From Ruminococcus sp. (GTDB lineage Bacteria > Bacillota > Clostridia > Oscillospirales > Acutalibacteraceae), in NCBI GenBank assembly GCA_004556705.1, contig SFGA01000027.1, positions 1 to 25,162 on the forward strand: a DNA stretch of 25,162 nt. Reading direction: 5' to 3'. The notes under the pieces are model-generated. The model worked only from the letters and a program-made list of their open reading frames with translations, was not told the DNA's origin and did not search any database. The position numbers and the translations under genes were made by a program. Shown piece by piece: positions 15,257 to 24,070 of this stretch (positions are counted from its first letter, which is position 1; every line of letters begins with the position of its first letter).

Positions 15257-17454
15257 CACAGAATAAAACGACAGAAAAAACACCGGATGAACTTTACAAG
15301 GAATTATATGACCGGTGCAAAGCTGTGTTCTCGGCGGAGGAGCTTGCAAGCATTGAAAAGGCTTACCGACTTGCCGCAGACGCTCATAAGGCACAGCTCA
15401 GATATTCGGGTCAGCCGTATATTATCCATCCGATAGCTGTCGCAAATATCCTTTTGGACTTCGGAATGGACGCACAGTCCGTTGCGGCGGCGATTTTGCA
15501 CGATACCGTTGAGGACACCGATATTGAACTTGAGGGGCTCGAAAAGGAGTTTGGCAAGGAAATCGCAAGCCTTGTTGACGGCGTTACAAAACTCGGCAGA
15601 GTTCCGCTTTCGACAAAAGAGGAGCAGCAGGCGGAAAATATCAGAAAAATGCTGCTTGCCATGTCGCACGATATAAGAGTAATCATCATAAAGCTTGCGG
15701 ACAGACTTCACAATATGCGTACGCTTCAGTTTATGGCACCGCAGAAAAGACGTGATATTGCGCTTGAAACACTTGAAATTTATGCACCGATAGCTCACCG
15801 CTTGGGTATTCGAACCGCAAAAGAGGAGCTTGAGGATTTGGCAATTCATTTCCTCGATCCGATAGCTTATGAGGATATTGAAAAAAGACTTTCCGAGACG
15901 AGCGAGTCAAGGACGGAATTTCTTGAGAACACGAAGCAGAAAATCAAGAGCAGAATTACCGAAACCGTCGGTGATGCAAGGATTGACGCAAGAATAAAAT
16001 CCGTTCACGGCATTTACAGAAAAATGTATATGCAGAACAAGTCTTTTGACGAGATTTACGATATTTACGCTATCAGAATTATCGTTGATAACCTTGCGGA
16101 TTGCTATAACTGCCTCGGCGTTATCCACGATATGTTCACTCCGCTTCCGGGCAGATTTAAGGACTATATTTCAACGCCGAAGCCGAATATGTATCAGTCG
16201 CTTCATACCACGGTAATCGGCAAAGAGGGTATTCCGTTTGAGGTGCAGATAAGAACAAAGGAAATGCACAGAACCGCAGAATACGGTGTTGCGGCGCATT
16301 GGAAATACAAGCTCGGAATTTCGGGAAAGTCAAATATGGAGGAGCGTCTTGCGTGGGTTCGTCAGCTTCTTGAGGAGCAGCAGGAAACGGGAGACGTCCG
16401 TGAAATTGTAAGAGCTATAAAATCAGACCTTGTACCCGAGGAGGCTTTTGTGTTTACTCCGAAGGGCGACGTTATCAACATACCCGTGGGCTCGACCGTT
16501 ATCGACTTTGCCTATGCAATTCATACCGCTGTCGGAAACAGAATGATAGGCGCAAAGGTTGACGGAAGAATTGTTCCGCTTGACTATGTTGTCAAGACGG
16601 GCGAGATTGTGGAAATTCTCACCTCGCCCCAGCAGAATAAAGGACCGTCGAGGGATTGGCTTTCACTCGCAAAGACAAGCTCCGCAAGGAACAAGATTCG
16701 TTCTTGGTTTAAGAACGAGCGCAGAGAAGAGAATATCGCCGAGGGTAAGGCGGAGCTTGAAAGAGAGCTCAGGAAGAACTATATTCGTTTGACCGACGAG
16801 GAATATACAAGATTTATCGAAAACCTTGCTCATCATCAGCACTGTGCAAGCGTTGACGATTTGTTCGCTTCGATAGGCTTCGGCGGAACCTCCGTTATAC
16901 GACTTATGCCGTATATCAAGGACGATTACAATAAAAATTACAAGCCGCACGAGGAAAAGACGATTGAAACCGTTTCGACAAAGCGTGTTCAAAACAAAGA
17001 GGGCGTTACCGTCGAGGGCATTGACGATATGCTTATTAAATTTTCCAAGTGCTGTAATCCGTTGCCGGGAGATAACATTATAGGCTTTATCACAAGAGGT
17101 CACGGTATATCAATTCACAAAAAGGACTGCCCAAATGTGCCCAAGGATATTTCAAAGGCTTCCGAGCCGGAGAGATGGGTAAACGCTTCGTGGAACAATT
17201 CCTCAAAACAGGAGTTCCGTGCGGCGCTTCAGATAACGGCACTTTCAAGGATAGGACTTATGGCTGATATTTCGGTTCAGATTGCGGCTATGAGGGTTAA
17301 CATTAACGACCTTTCGACAAGAGAGGCAAAGGACGGCAGATCGCTTATCAATATGACCGTTACGGTAAACAATGTCGAACACCTCAAGAATGTAATTGCA
17401 AGAATTGAGAAAATCAACGGCGTTCTTTTGGTTGAACGTCAAAATTCGATATAA
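15253..17454 (+). CDS. rel: Bifunctional (p)ppGpp synthetase/hydrolase
   Basis: Makes and degrades the stringent-response alarmone. Its 733 residues give the full long-form domain order. The HD hydrolase has His59, His83-Asp84 and Glu87-Asp88 (HDTVED). The synthetase has RFKDYI (301-306) and KPNMYQSLHTTVIG. TGS follows at about 398-458, then a Cys-Cys zinc-finger/RIS region (CCNPLPGD at 600-607), then ACT at about 655-733. The RFKD (RxKD) sequence is the form found in bifunctional Rel rather than RelA (ExDD), and the HD residues are intact, so both activities are expected. It overlaps recJ by four bases. The dtd gene follows after 15 bases. Confidence 0.97.
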   Translation: MTQNKTTEKTPDELYKELYDRCKAVFSAEELASIEKAYRLAADAHKAQLRYSGQPYIIHPIAVANILLDFGMDAQSVAAAILHDTVEDTDIELEGLEKEFGKEIASLVDGVTKLGRVPLSTKEEQQAENIRKMLLAMSHDIRVIIIKLADRLHNMRTLQFMAPQKRRDIALETLEIYAPIAHRLGIRTAKEELEDLAIHFLDPIAYEDIEKRLSETSESRTEFLENTKQKIKSRITETVGDARIDARIKSVHGIYRKMYMQNKSFDEIYDIYAIRIIVDNLADCYNCLGVIHDMFTPLPGRFKDYISTPKPNMYQSLHTTVIGKEGIPFEVQIRTKEMHRTAEYGVAAHWKYKLGISGKSNMEERLAWVRQLLEEQQETGDVREIVRAIKSDLVPEEAFVFTPKGDVINIPVGSTVIDFAYAIHTAVGNRMIGAKVDGRIVPLDYVVKTGEIVEILTSPQQNKGPSRDWLSLAKTSSARNKIRSWFKNERREENIAEGKAELERELRKNYIRLTDEEYTRFIENLAHHQHCASVDDLFASIGFGGTSVIRLMPYIKDDYNKNYKPHEEKTIETVSTKRVQNKEGVTVEGIDDMLIKFSKCCNPLPGDNIIGFITRGHGISIHKKDCPNVPKDISKASEPERWVNASWNNSSKQEFRAALQITALSRIGLMADISVQIAAMRVNINDLSTREAKDGRSLINMTVTVNNVEHLKNVIARIEKINGVLLVERQNSI

Positions 17455-17469
17455 TAAAGGAATAAAAAT

Positions 17470-17925
17470 ATGAAAGCAGTAATTCAGAGAGTTAAAAATG
17501 CAAGGGTTGACGTTGACGAAAAGACCGTCGGCGAAATTTCGGAGGGCTATCTTATACTTGTCGGCGTAATGGACGGCGACACGGAGGCGGATGCGGAAAT
17601 CCTTGCAAAAAAGACGGCTTCGCTTCGTATTTTCACGGACGAGGACGACAAGATGAACAAGTCTATCCTTGATATTGACGGAGAGGTGCTTGCGGTGTCG
17701 CAGTTTACTCTTTGCGCCGATGTCAAGAAAGGAAACAGACCGTCGTTTATAAATTCCGCTTCTCCCGATGAGGCAAACAGGCTCTATGAATACTACTGCT
17801 CGAAGCTTCTTGAAAACGGAGTGCGTAAGGTTGAAAAGGGCGTGTTCGGAGCGCACATGGAGGTATCGCTTCTCAACAACGGACCTGTTACAATACTTTA
17901 CGATACGGAGATTTGGAGAAAATAA
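17470..17925 (+). CDS. dtd: D-aminoacyl-tRNA deacylase
   Basis: Removes D-amino acids (and mischarged Gly) from tRNA, a translation quality-control step in the cytoplasm. The 151-residue length is typical. The N-terminus MKAVIQRVKNARV, the active-site motif SQFTLCAD and the cross-subunit NNGPVTILYDT (the Gly-Pro that provides chiral selection) are all present. AAAGGA lies 8 bases before the ATG. The rel-dtd adjacency is conserved in Firmicutes. Only one base separates its stop from the next gene's ATG. Confidence 0.96.
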   Translation: MKAVIQRVKNARVDVDEKTVGEISEGYLILVGVMDGDTEADAEILAKKTASLRIFTDEDDKMNKSILDIDGEVLAVSQFTLCADVKKGNRPSFINSASPDEANRLYEYYCSKLLENGVRKVEKGVFGAHMEVSLLNNGPVTILYDTEIWRK

Positions 17926-17926
17926 A

Positions 17927-18559
17927 ATGGCAATTACCGTAAAATCAATCCCGTTAGGTCCTGTCAGCGCAAACACATATATTTTAACGGACGTTGCGAC
18001 GAATGAATGTGCCGTCATTGACGCAGGCGATTTTAACGAGGCACTTAAAAAAGAGCTTGACGGCAAGAAAGTCAAATATATACTGCTCACGCACGGACAC
18101 TTTGACCATATTCTCGGCGTGTACGACCTAAAGGCTTACACAAATGCCGAGGTTATGATACATAAGCTCGATTCCGAATGTCTTTCAAATCCGAAAAGAA
18201 GCCTTGCCGAGTGGGGAGGCTGTGAGCAAAATAACGTTTCGGCTGACAGATTGCTTCAGGACGGCGACGAAATTATGCTCGGCGAGACGAAAATTAAGGT
18301 TATGCACACCCCCGGTCATACACCCGGCGGAGTTTGTTATATAATCGAAAGCGAAAGAACGATTTTCACGGGCGACACGCTGTTTTCACTCACGGCAGGC
18401 AGAACAGACCTTGTCGGCGGTGATGATTTTATGCTTATATCGTCGCTTAAAAAGATAGCGGGGCTTGACGGCGACTATAAGGTTTATCCCGGTCATAACC
18501 GTTCAACCACGCTCGACTATGAGCGAACACATAACAGATATTTGCGGAGACTTGTATGA
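17927..18559 (+). CDS. Metallo-beta-lactamase-fold hydrolase, glyoxalase II-like
   Basis: A 210-residue MBL-fold protein. Metal ligands are visible: THGHFDH (His56, His58, Asp60, His61), HTPGHTPGG (His131), FTGDTLF (Asp150) and YPGH (His190). This is the binuclear-metal hydrolase pattern of glyoxalase II-like proteins such as YcbL/YqgX. A C-terminal lid domain of true glyoxalase II is lacking, so the substrate (perhaps a thioester) is uncertain. The ATG at 17927 is chosen because GGAGA is 7 bases upstream; the same frame runs further upstream inside dtd, but with no ribosome site. The stop overlaps the start of the hemZ-like gene (ATGA). Confidence 0.9.
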   Translation: MAITVKSIPLGPVSANTYILTDVATNECAVIDAGDFNEALKKELDGKKVKYILLTHGHFDHILGVYDLKAYTNAEVMIHKLDSECLSNPKRSLAEWGGCEQNNVSADRLLQDGDEIMLGETKIKVMHTPGHTPGGVCYIIESERTIFTGDTLFSLTAGRTDLVGGDDFMLISSLKKIAGLDGDYKVYPGHNRSTTLDYERTHNRYLRRLV

Positions 18560-20016
18560 TACTCGGTATTAAAAATCATAAATTTCAATACGAAGCGGAA
18601 AAGCTGACGAGGGTATTTTATCCGAATGAGAAAATTACCGTTGTAATCGGCGACAGCTTCAAGGACGGCGAGGCTCTTTTGCTTACGGAGTTTACCGACA
18701 GCGAGGTTAGAGTTGTATTTACCGACGAAGCGGGAAGCGTGCTTTACAGCGAAGAAAACAGCCTTTCGGGTATTACTGACGGCGAGCTCCTTATAGCGCA
18801 GATGATGTTCCGTGCGCTTGTTAAAATCACGGGATATACTCCTAAATGGGGAATACTCACGGGTATTCGTCCGTCAAAGCTTTTGAGAAATCTCAAGGCG
18901 ACCTACGGCGACGAAAAGGGCAAGGAAATTTTTATGCATGATTACCTTGTCACGAAGGAAAAGACGGCTCTTGCGGACAGCGTTGCGAACACCGAGGAGA
19001 AAATCATTTCACTTTCAAGACCCGAGTCCTTCAGCCTCTATGTTTCAATTCCGTTTTGCCCGACAAGGTGCAGCTATTGTTCGTTTGTCTCCCACGCAAT
19101 GACAAGCTCGCTTATTAAAAAGCTGATGCCCGATTATCTTGACTGTCTTAAAAAGGAAATTGAACTTACGGGCAAAATCGCAAAAAGTCTCGGCTTGCGA
19201 CTTGAAAGCGTTTATTACGGCGGAGGCACCCCCACTACGCTCGAAGCCGACGAATTAAAATATGTGATTGAAGCTATTTCAGACAATTTCGATTTATCGA
19301 CTGTTCGAGAATATACAATCGAAGCGGGCAGACCCGACACTCTCACAAGGGAAAAATTTAAGGTTATGAAAGACGGCGGAGTTTCAAGAATAAGCATAAA
19401 TCCGCAGACTTTTGACGATAAAATTTTAGAGGCTATCGGCAGAAAGCACACGGCGCAGATGGCTGAAAACGCATTTTACATTGCAAGGGAAGAGGGCTTC
19501 GACAATATCAACGCAGACTTAATAGCAGGCTTGCCCAACGATACCCTTGACGGCTTTTGTGCTTCGCTTGACAAGGCATTGAGCTTCTCGGCTGAAAACA
19601 TAACCGTTCACACTCTTGCCTTGAAGCGTTCCTCTGTTATGGGAACTACATCGGGGCAGGTTGACACCGAAAAGAGCAATCTTGCAGGAAATATGCTCGA
19701 CTATGCCTATTCCGAATTGACGGACAACGGATATTTTCCGTACTATATGTACCGTCAGGCAAAATCGCTCGGCAACCTTGAAAACACAGGCTATTCAAAG
19801 CCCGATAAGGAATGTCTTTACAATATCTTTATGATGGAGGAATGTCATTCCGTCTTTGCGTTGGGCGGTGGCGGAGTTACAAGATTAAAAGCACCGAACG
19901 GCGACAAAATAAGCAGAATATTCAACTACAAATATCCGTATGAATATATTGACGACTTTGCGGAGATTGTTAAAAGAAAAGACGAAATCATTAAATTTTA
20001 CGATAGCTGTAAATAA
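18556..20016 (+). CDS. hemZ: HemZ-type radical SAM protein (coproporphyrinogen dehydrogenase-like)
   Basis: A 486-residue radical SAM enzyme. The cluster motif Cys168-x3-Cys172-x2-Cys175 lies in IPFCPTRCSYCSF, followed by the SAM-binding GGGTPTT and the IEAGRPDTL segment. The ~155-residue N-terminal extension with WGILTGIRPSKL is characteristic of HemZ rather than of HemN or HemW. The annotated role is oxygen-independent oxidation of coproporphyrinogen III. No other heme gene is nearby, and in a likely anaerobe the true substrate may differ, so I trust the family more than the reaction. It overlaps the MBL-fold gene, as in other Clostridia. Confidence 0.88.
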   Translation: MILGIKNHKFQYEAEKLTRVFYPNEKITVVIGDSFKDGEALLLTEFTDSEVRVVFTDEAGSVLYSEENSLSGITDGELLIAQMMFRALVKITGYTPKWGILTGIRPSKLLRNLKATYGDEKGKEIFMHDYLVTKEKTALADSVANTEEKIISLSRPESFSLYVSIPFCPTRCSYCSFVSHAMTSSLIKKLMPDYLDCLKKEIELTGKIAKSLGLRLESVYYGGGTPTTLEADELKYVIEAISDNFDLSTVREYTIEAGRPDTLTREKFKVMKDGGVSRISINPQTFDDKILEAIGRKHTAQMAENAFYIAREEGFDNINADLIAGLPNDTLDGFCASLDKALSFSAENITVHTLALKRSSVMGTTSGQVDTEKSNLAGNMLDYAYSELTDNGYFPYYMYRQAKSLGNLENTGYSKPDKECLYNIFMMEECHSVFALGGGGVTRLKAPNGDKISRIFNYKYPYEYIDDFAEIVKRKDEIIKFYDSCK

Positions 20017-20036
20017 CCTAAAGGCAGGTAAGCGTT

Positions 20037-20960
20037 ATGTCAAACAACAATAACAGAATTGAATATATAAACGAGCTGGCGAGGGAAAATCCGCAGGCTT
20101 TTGTCGCAAGGGCGGAGCTTCGTTACAGGAACATTATAAACAATATCGCAGAGAAGGCTCTCGACGATTTGGGCAGAAAAATTATAATGCTTGCAGGTCC
20201 GTCCGCTTCGGGCAAGACGACGACGGCTAAAAAAATCGCAGAGACCTTTACCTCACTCGGTATGATGACCTATGTTGTATCGCTTGACGATTTTTATAAG
20301 AACAGGTGCGACATTCCCGGATATGCCGAGGGTAACCCCGACTTTGAAACGGTCTATGCGCTTGATATTGATTTAATATCGGAAACCCTTAAAAGCCTTA
20401 TGGCAGGCGAGGAAACGGAGCTTCCTATCTTTGACTTTACAACGGGTACGAGAAAGGACGCAGCTCGCAAAATAACGCTCGGAAAGAATGACGCCGTTAT
20501 CGTTGAGGGACTTCACGCCTTGAATCCGATTGTCACAAGCGGACTTGACGGCTTAAAGCTTATGAAAATTTATATAAGCGTATCTTCGAGAATTTACGAC
20601 GCAAAGGGCAGGATTGTTCTCAACAAGCGTAATCTCAGATTTATGAGACGGCTTATAAGAGATTATAATTTCAGAGCAAGCTCGGTTGAAAACACCTATG
20701 ACCTTTGGCAGAGTGTTTGCGACGGCGAGGACAAATATCTGTTCCCCTATGAGGATATGGCGGACGTGAGAATTAACTCAATTCATATGTGCGAGCCGTG
20801 CCTTTTCAAAAACACGGTGCTTGAAATGCTTGAGGGTGCACAACTCAGCGAGGAGCATGCCCGGGAAGCGAAAAAGCTCATACATTCCTTGAAGCAATTT
20901 GAGAGCGTGGATTTGTCACTTGTGCCTGAGGACTCACTTTTGCGTGAATTTATAGGCTGA
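20037..20960 (+). CDS. Uridine kinase-like nucleoside kinase, stand-alone kinase domain
   Basis: A 307-residue P-loop kinase. The Walker A GPSASGKT is at residues 54-61, followed by SLDDFYKNR, the acidic Walker B-like VIVEGLHALNP and RRLIRDYNFR, with SLLREFIG at the C-terminus. These match the kinase half of the clostridial nucleoside kinases that usually run to about 550 residues with N-terminal TGS and threonyl-tRNA-synthetase-like domains. Here only ~45 residues precede the P-loop, so those domains are missing. No frame upstream encodes them: hemZ ends 20 bases earlier. The weak site AAGGCAGG precedes ATG 20037. Phosphorylation of uridine/cytidine is the best guess; the true nucleoside is unknown. 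Confidence 0.82.
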   Translation: MSNNNNRIEYINELARENPQAFVARAELRYRNIINNIAEKALDDLGRKIIMLAGPSASGKTTTAKKIAETFTSLGMMTYVVSLDDFYKNRCDIPGYAEGNPDFETVYALDIDLISETLKSLMAGEETELPIFDFTTGTRKDAARKITLGKNDAVIVEGLHALNPIVTSGLDGLKLMKIYISVSSRIYDAKGRIVLNKRNLRFMRRLIRDYNFRASSVENTYDLWQSVCDGEDKYLFPYEDMADVRINSIHMCEPCLFKNTVLEMLEGAQLSEEHAREAKKLIHSLKQFESVDLSLVPEDSLLREFIG

Positions 20961-20965
20961 TATGC

Positions 20966-20994
20966 TTTACTTTATATAAAAATAAATGTATAAT
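20966..20994 (+). promoter_or_regulatory. Possible promoter of the flippase-mazG-hup run
   Basis: TTTACT (20966-20971), 17 bases, TATAAT (20989-20994), about 30 bases before the TTG start of the flippase gene. The -35 is imperfect. No terminator lies between the kinase gene and here, so read-through from the recJ run is also likely. Confidence 0.55.
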
Positions 20995-21023
20995 ATGTAG
21001 ACTTATCGGAATGGGGTGTTCAG

Positions 21024-22811
21024 TTGGCAAACAATACAAAGCGGAAAAGTCAGTCGCTTCTCAACGGAGCAATGGTGCTTGCAGCCGCAACCTTGATTGT
21101 TAAAATTATCGGTATTCTCTATAAAATACCGCTTTCAAATATGGTCGGCGCAGTCGGAAGAGGATATTTTGACTCGGCGTACAACCTTTATATTCCCGTG
21201 TATACCATTTCAATGGCAGGCTTGCCCGTCGCAATTTCAAAAATGGTATCTCAGCAGATGGCGCTCAAAAGGTACAGAGATGTAAGGCTTACCTTTAAGG
21301 TGGCGGCAAGGCTGTTTTTGATAACGGGTATCGGCGGAACGCTGCTTTTGCTCATACTCGCTTATCCTTACGCTTACCTTGCAAAGAGCTTGGAGGCTAT
21401 CCCTGCCATACTTGCGATTACGCCGTCAATTTTCTTCTGCTGTATTATGTCGATTTACAGAGGCTACTACAACGGTATGAGGAATATGACACCTACCGCT
21501 ATGTCGGAGGTGTGGGAGGCTGTCGGCAAAGTCGTTTTCGGTCTTGCGTGTGCGAAGCTTTCAATTTCATACGGCTATTCGAGGTTTGAACAGGGACTTA
21601 CCGTTTACGGAAAAACAGTAACCACACATGCTGAACTTTCAAGTGCTATCTACCCTTATGCGGCGGCAGCGGCGGCAATCGGCGTTACCGTGGGCACGAT
21701 TATCGGTATGATTTATATGATGATTTTGCATAAGGTAAAGGGCGACGGAATTACTCATGCGGAGCTTGCCGCTTCCCCAAAGCCTGCACAGTCAAGCACG
21801 ATTGTAAAGGCGCTTTTCGGTCTTGCCGTTCCCGTCGTTGCTTCCTCGCTTGTTTTCAGCGTTACAAACCTCATTGACTCAATGACAATTCAAAACAGGC
21901 TTGCGACAATGATTGAGGGCAACCTTGATTACATTAAAAATTTATATTCCGTCGAGCTTGCGCTTTCAAACGTGCTTGACGAGGATATTCCGAAATATCT
22001 TTACGGCGCATATACGATGTCGCTTGACTTTAAGAACCTTATCCCGTCAATTACCATGACTCTGGGCGTTAGTGCAATCCCTGCTCTTTCGGCGGCTTGG
22101 GCGTTAAAGGACACAAAGGCTCTTAAAAGCTCGGTCGAGTCGGTGCTTCGTGTTACAATGATGTTCTCGCTTCCTGCGGGTATCGGAATGGGCGTTTTGG
22201 CTTATCCGATTTTGCAGATGATGTATGAAACGGGAAAATCGGCGGAGGCTGTTTCAATTGCCGCACCGATTATGGCGGCTTACGGCTACACGATATTTTT
22301 AATTTCACTTTCACAGCCGATGACAAATATGCTTCAGGCTCTCGGAAAGGCGAAAATTCCCGTAATATCGCTTTCGATAGGTGCAATCGCAAAGGTTATA
22401 ACAAACTATATCTTTATCGGTATGCCGCAGCTCAACATTAACGGCGCAGTTGTCGGAACGGTTGTGTGTTATACGATAATCGTCGTGATAAACCTTGTTG
22501 CGCTGATAAGAACGGCAAGGGTAAAAATCGACTATATGTCGGTATTCGTAAAGCCAATCGTTTGCAGCGTGCTCTGCGGTGTTGCGGCAAGAACGAGCTT
22601 CGGCATTTTCAATGCGATTTTACCCGAAATTTACAAGGGCGACCACTCTATCACAAACATACTTGCTACGGCGATTGCGGTCGTTTTTGCGGTGATTGTT
22701 TACTTCATTTCCATGCTTTTGGTAAACGGAATAGTAAAAGAAGATATAATTATGCTTCCAAAGGGCGAAAAAATTGCCAAAACACTTGCAAAATATGGAT
22801 TTATAGGTTAA
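21024..22811 (+). CDS. Lipid/polysaccharide flippase, YabM/SpoVB-like (MOP superfamily)
   Basis: A 595-residue integral membrane protein with about 14 hydrophobic helices. The N-terminus (GAMVLAAATLIVKIIGILYK, then YFDSAYNLYIPVYTISMAGL) is the pattern of the SpoVB/YabM/MurJ-like branch of the MOP exporters, which move lipid-linked sugars across the membrane. The neighbours decide the subfamily: followed by mazG and then an RqcP-type S4 protein, it occupies the place of yabM in Bacillus. The length exceeds MurJ (~510) and includes a loop near 285-320. The start is TTG with GGGGTG upstream. It might also export the rhamnose polymer from the earlier cluster, but nothing here shows that. Confidence 0.88.
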   Translation: MANNTKRKSQSLLNGAMVLAAATLIVKIIGILYKIPLSNMVGAVGRGYFDSAYNLYIPVYTISMAGLPVAISKMVSQQMALKRYRDVRLTFKVAARLFLITGIGGTLLLLILAYPYAYLAKSLEAIPAILAITPSIFFCCIMSIYRGYYNGMRNMTPTAMSEVWEAVGKVVFGLACAKLSISYGYSRFEQGLTVYGKTVTTHAELSSAIYPYAAAAAAIGVTVGTIIGMIYMMILHKVKGDGITHAELAASPKPAQSSTIVKALFGLAVPVVASSLVFSVTNLIDSMTIQNRLATMIEGNLDYIKNLYSVELALSNVLDEDIPKYLYGAYTMSLDFKNLIPSITMTLGVSAIPALSAAWALKDTKALKSSVESVLRVTMMFSLPAGIGMGVLAYPILQMMYETGKSAEAVSIAAPIMAAYGYTIFLISLSQPMTNMLQALGKAKIPVISLSIGAIAKVITNYIFIGMPQLNINGAVVGTVVCYTIIVVINLVALIRTARVKIDYMSVFVKPIVCSVLCGVAARTSFGIFNAILPEIYKGDHSITNILATAIAVVFAVIVYFISMLLVNGIVKEDIIMLPKGEKIAKTLAKYGFIG

Positions 22812-22833
22812 AATAGATAAGGAAGTAACGTTT

Positions 22834-23643
22834 ATGGCTGCAAATTTTGTATTAAAATTAAAATATGACGTATCCGACCTCTTGGAAATAATGAAAATTC
22901 TCCGTTCGCCCGAGGGCTGCCCTTGGGACAGGGAGCAAACTCATGAGTCGATTAAGAAATCACTTATCGAGGAGACGTATGAGGTCGTTGAGGCTATCAA
23001 TAAAAACGATAAAGAGCTTATGACCGAGGAATTGGGGGACGTGCTTTTGCAGGTTGTTTTCCATTCGCAAATCGGAGCTGAAAACGGCGAGTTTGATTTT
23101 TCCGATGTGTGCGACGGTATCTGTAAAAAGCTCATTGAACGCCATCCGCACGTTTTCGGCGACATAAGCGTTAAGGACAGCGGCGAGGTTATGGAGAATT
23201 GGGAGCAGATTAAGTCGAGGACCAAGCACCGTAAAACTCAAACCGATAAAATGCTTTCCGTGCCCCGTGAGCTTCCGGCTCTTATGCGAAGTGCAAAAAT
23301 TCAGGAGAAGGCTTCTAAGGTCGGCTTCGATTGGGAGGACGTATCGGGCGCATTCCAAAAGCTTTCAGAGGAGAGCGACGAGTTAAAGGCGGCTGTTCAA
23401 AATAATGACAGGGAAAATATGACCGAGGAGCTCGGCGACCTGCTTTTCTCTGTCGTGAACGTTTCAAGATTTATAAATGTTGACGCCGAGGAGGCGCTTA
23501 CCGCTTCGACGGACAAGTTCTTAAATCGCTTTGCGATTGTGGAGCGACTTGCAAAGGAACGCAATATCGATATGAGCACAAGCTCGATTGAGGAGCTTGA
23601 CAGCCTTTGGGATGAGGCTAAAAATATTACTAAGTCCAATTAA
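22834..23643 (+). CDS. mazG: Nucleoside triphosphate pyrophosphohydrolase MazG
   Basis: Hydrolyses (d)NTPs, including damaged ones, to monophosphate and pyrophosphate. The 269-residue protein has two MazG helical domains. The first holds SPEGCPWDREQTHESI, EETYEVVEAI and EELGDVLLQVVFH, whose Glu and Asp residues bind Mg2+. The second repeats the pattern with EESDELKAAV and EELGDLLFSVVNVSRF. The linker contains ERHPHVFGD and NWEQIK, typical of MazG. AAGGAAG lies 8-9 bases before the ATG. It corresponds to the MazG part of yabN; the N-terminal methylase domain of B. subtilis YabN is absent. Confidence 0.95.
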   Translation: MAANFVLKLKYDVSDLLEIMKILRSPEGCPWDREQTHESIKKSLIEETYEVVEAINKNDKELMTEELGDVLLQVVFHSQIGAENGEFDFSDVCDGICKKLIERHPHVFGDISVKDSGEVMENWEQIKSRTKHRKTQTDKMLSVPRELPALMRSAKIQEKASKVGFDWEDVSGAFQKLSEESDELKAAVQNNDRENMTEELGDLLFSVVNVSRFINVDAEEALTASTDKFLNRFAIVERLAKERNIDMSTSSIEELDSLWDEAKNITKSN

Positions 23644-23683
23644 AAGTGTTCGCACTTTTGGAAATATTAAAAGTCTTTTAATA
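23642..23683 (+). promoter_or_regulatory. Two adjacent hairpins between mazG and hup with alternative pairing
   Basis: AAAAGTG-TTCG-CACTTTT (23642-23659) is a perfect 7-bp hairpin with a stable UUCG loop that begins at the mazG stop codon. TATTAAAAG-T-CTTTTAATA (23665-23683) is a near-perfect AT-rich palindrome just before the hup ribosome site GGAGG. ACTTTT of the first (23654-23659) can instead pair with AAAAGT of the second (23669-23674), which excludes both hairpins. Neither is followed by a T-run, so these are not terminators. They could be RNA processing or stability elements that raise hup output, or a translational control. Confidence 0.45.
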
Positions 23684-23700
23684 AAACGGAGGAGACAAAA

Positions 23701-23973
23701 ATGAATAAGACAGATCTTATCGCAGCAGTAGCTGCAAAGGCAGACCTTTCAAAGAAGGACGCAGACGCAGCGGTTTCAGCTGTATTCGAAGCAGTAACAG
23801 AAGCTCTTGCAAAGGGCGACAAAGTTCAGCTTATCGGCTTTGGTACTTTCGAAGTACGTGCTCGTGCAGCTAAGCAGGGACGTAACCCCAAGACAGGCGA
23901 GGCTATGACAATCGCAGCTTCTAAGGTTCCCGCTTTCAAGGCTGGTCAGGCTCTCAAGAACGCTGTTAAATAA
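23701..23973 (+). CDS. hup: DNA-binding protein HU
   Basis: A nucleoid-associated dimeric DNA-bending protein. The 90-residue length is standard. The helical dimerisation part (MNKTDLIAAVAAKADLSKK) is followed by the signature GFGTFEVRARAAKQGRNPKTG, in which the flexible arm and the intercalating Pro (RNPKTG) are intact. GGAGGA lies 8 bases upstream. Codons such as AAG, GCA, CGT and CTT are used repeatedly, as expected for a highly expressed gene. It sits between mazG and rqcP, an arrangement seen in Clostridia, and ends at a strong terminator. Confidence 0.97.
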   Translation: MNKTDLIAAVAAKADLSKKDADAAVSAVFEAVTEALAKGDKVQLIGFGTFEVRARAAKQGRNPKTGEAMTIAASKVPAFKAGQALKNAVK

Positions 23974-23989
23974 TTCTTTTTAACATTTG

Positions 23990-24023
23990 CAGGGGAAGAT
24001 ATTTTATCTTCCTCTGTTTTTTT
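23990..24023 (+). terminator. Intrinsic terminator after hup
   Basis: CAGGGGAAGATA (23990-24001) pairs with TATCTTCCTCTG (24005-24016) with one G-T pair and a TTT loop. A run of seven T follows, 16 bases past the hup stop. rqcP therefore needs read-through or its own promoter; TTGTCG at 24022-24027 with TATAAA 17 bases later is a weak candidate. Confidence 0.85.
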
Positions 24024-24070
24024 GTCGCACTTTGTGTTATTATATATAAAACAATTCTCGGAGGTAGACT

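Noticed and set aside
17768..17926. Upstream extension of the MBL-fold frame inside dtd.
   Set aside because: It overlaps the conserved end of dtd in another frame; the ATG at 17927 has GGAGA at good spacing and begins the family alignment.
17245..18090. 281-codon minus-strand frame across rel, dtd and the MBL-fold gene.
   Set aside because: It is antisense to three solid genes, with no ribosome site, promoter or family resemblance.
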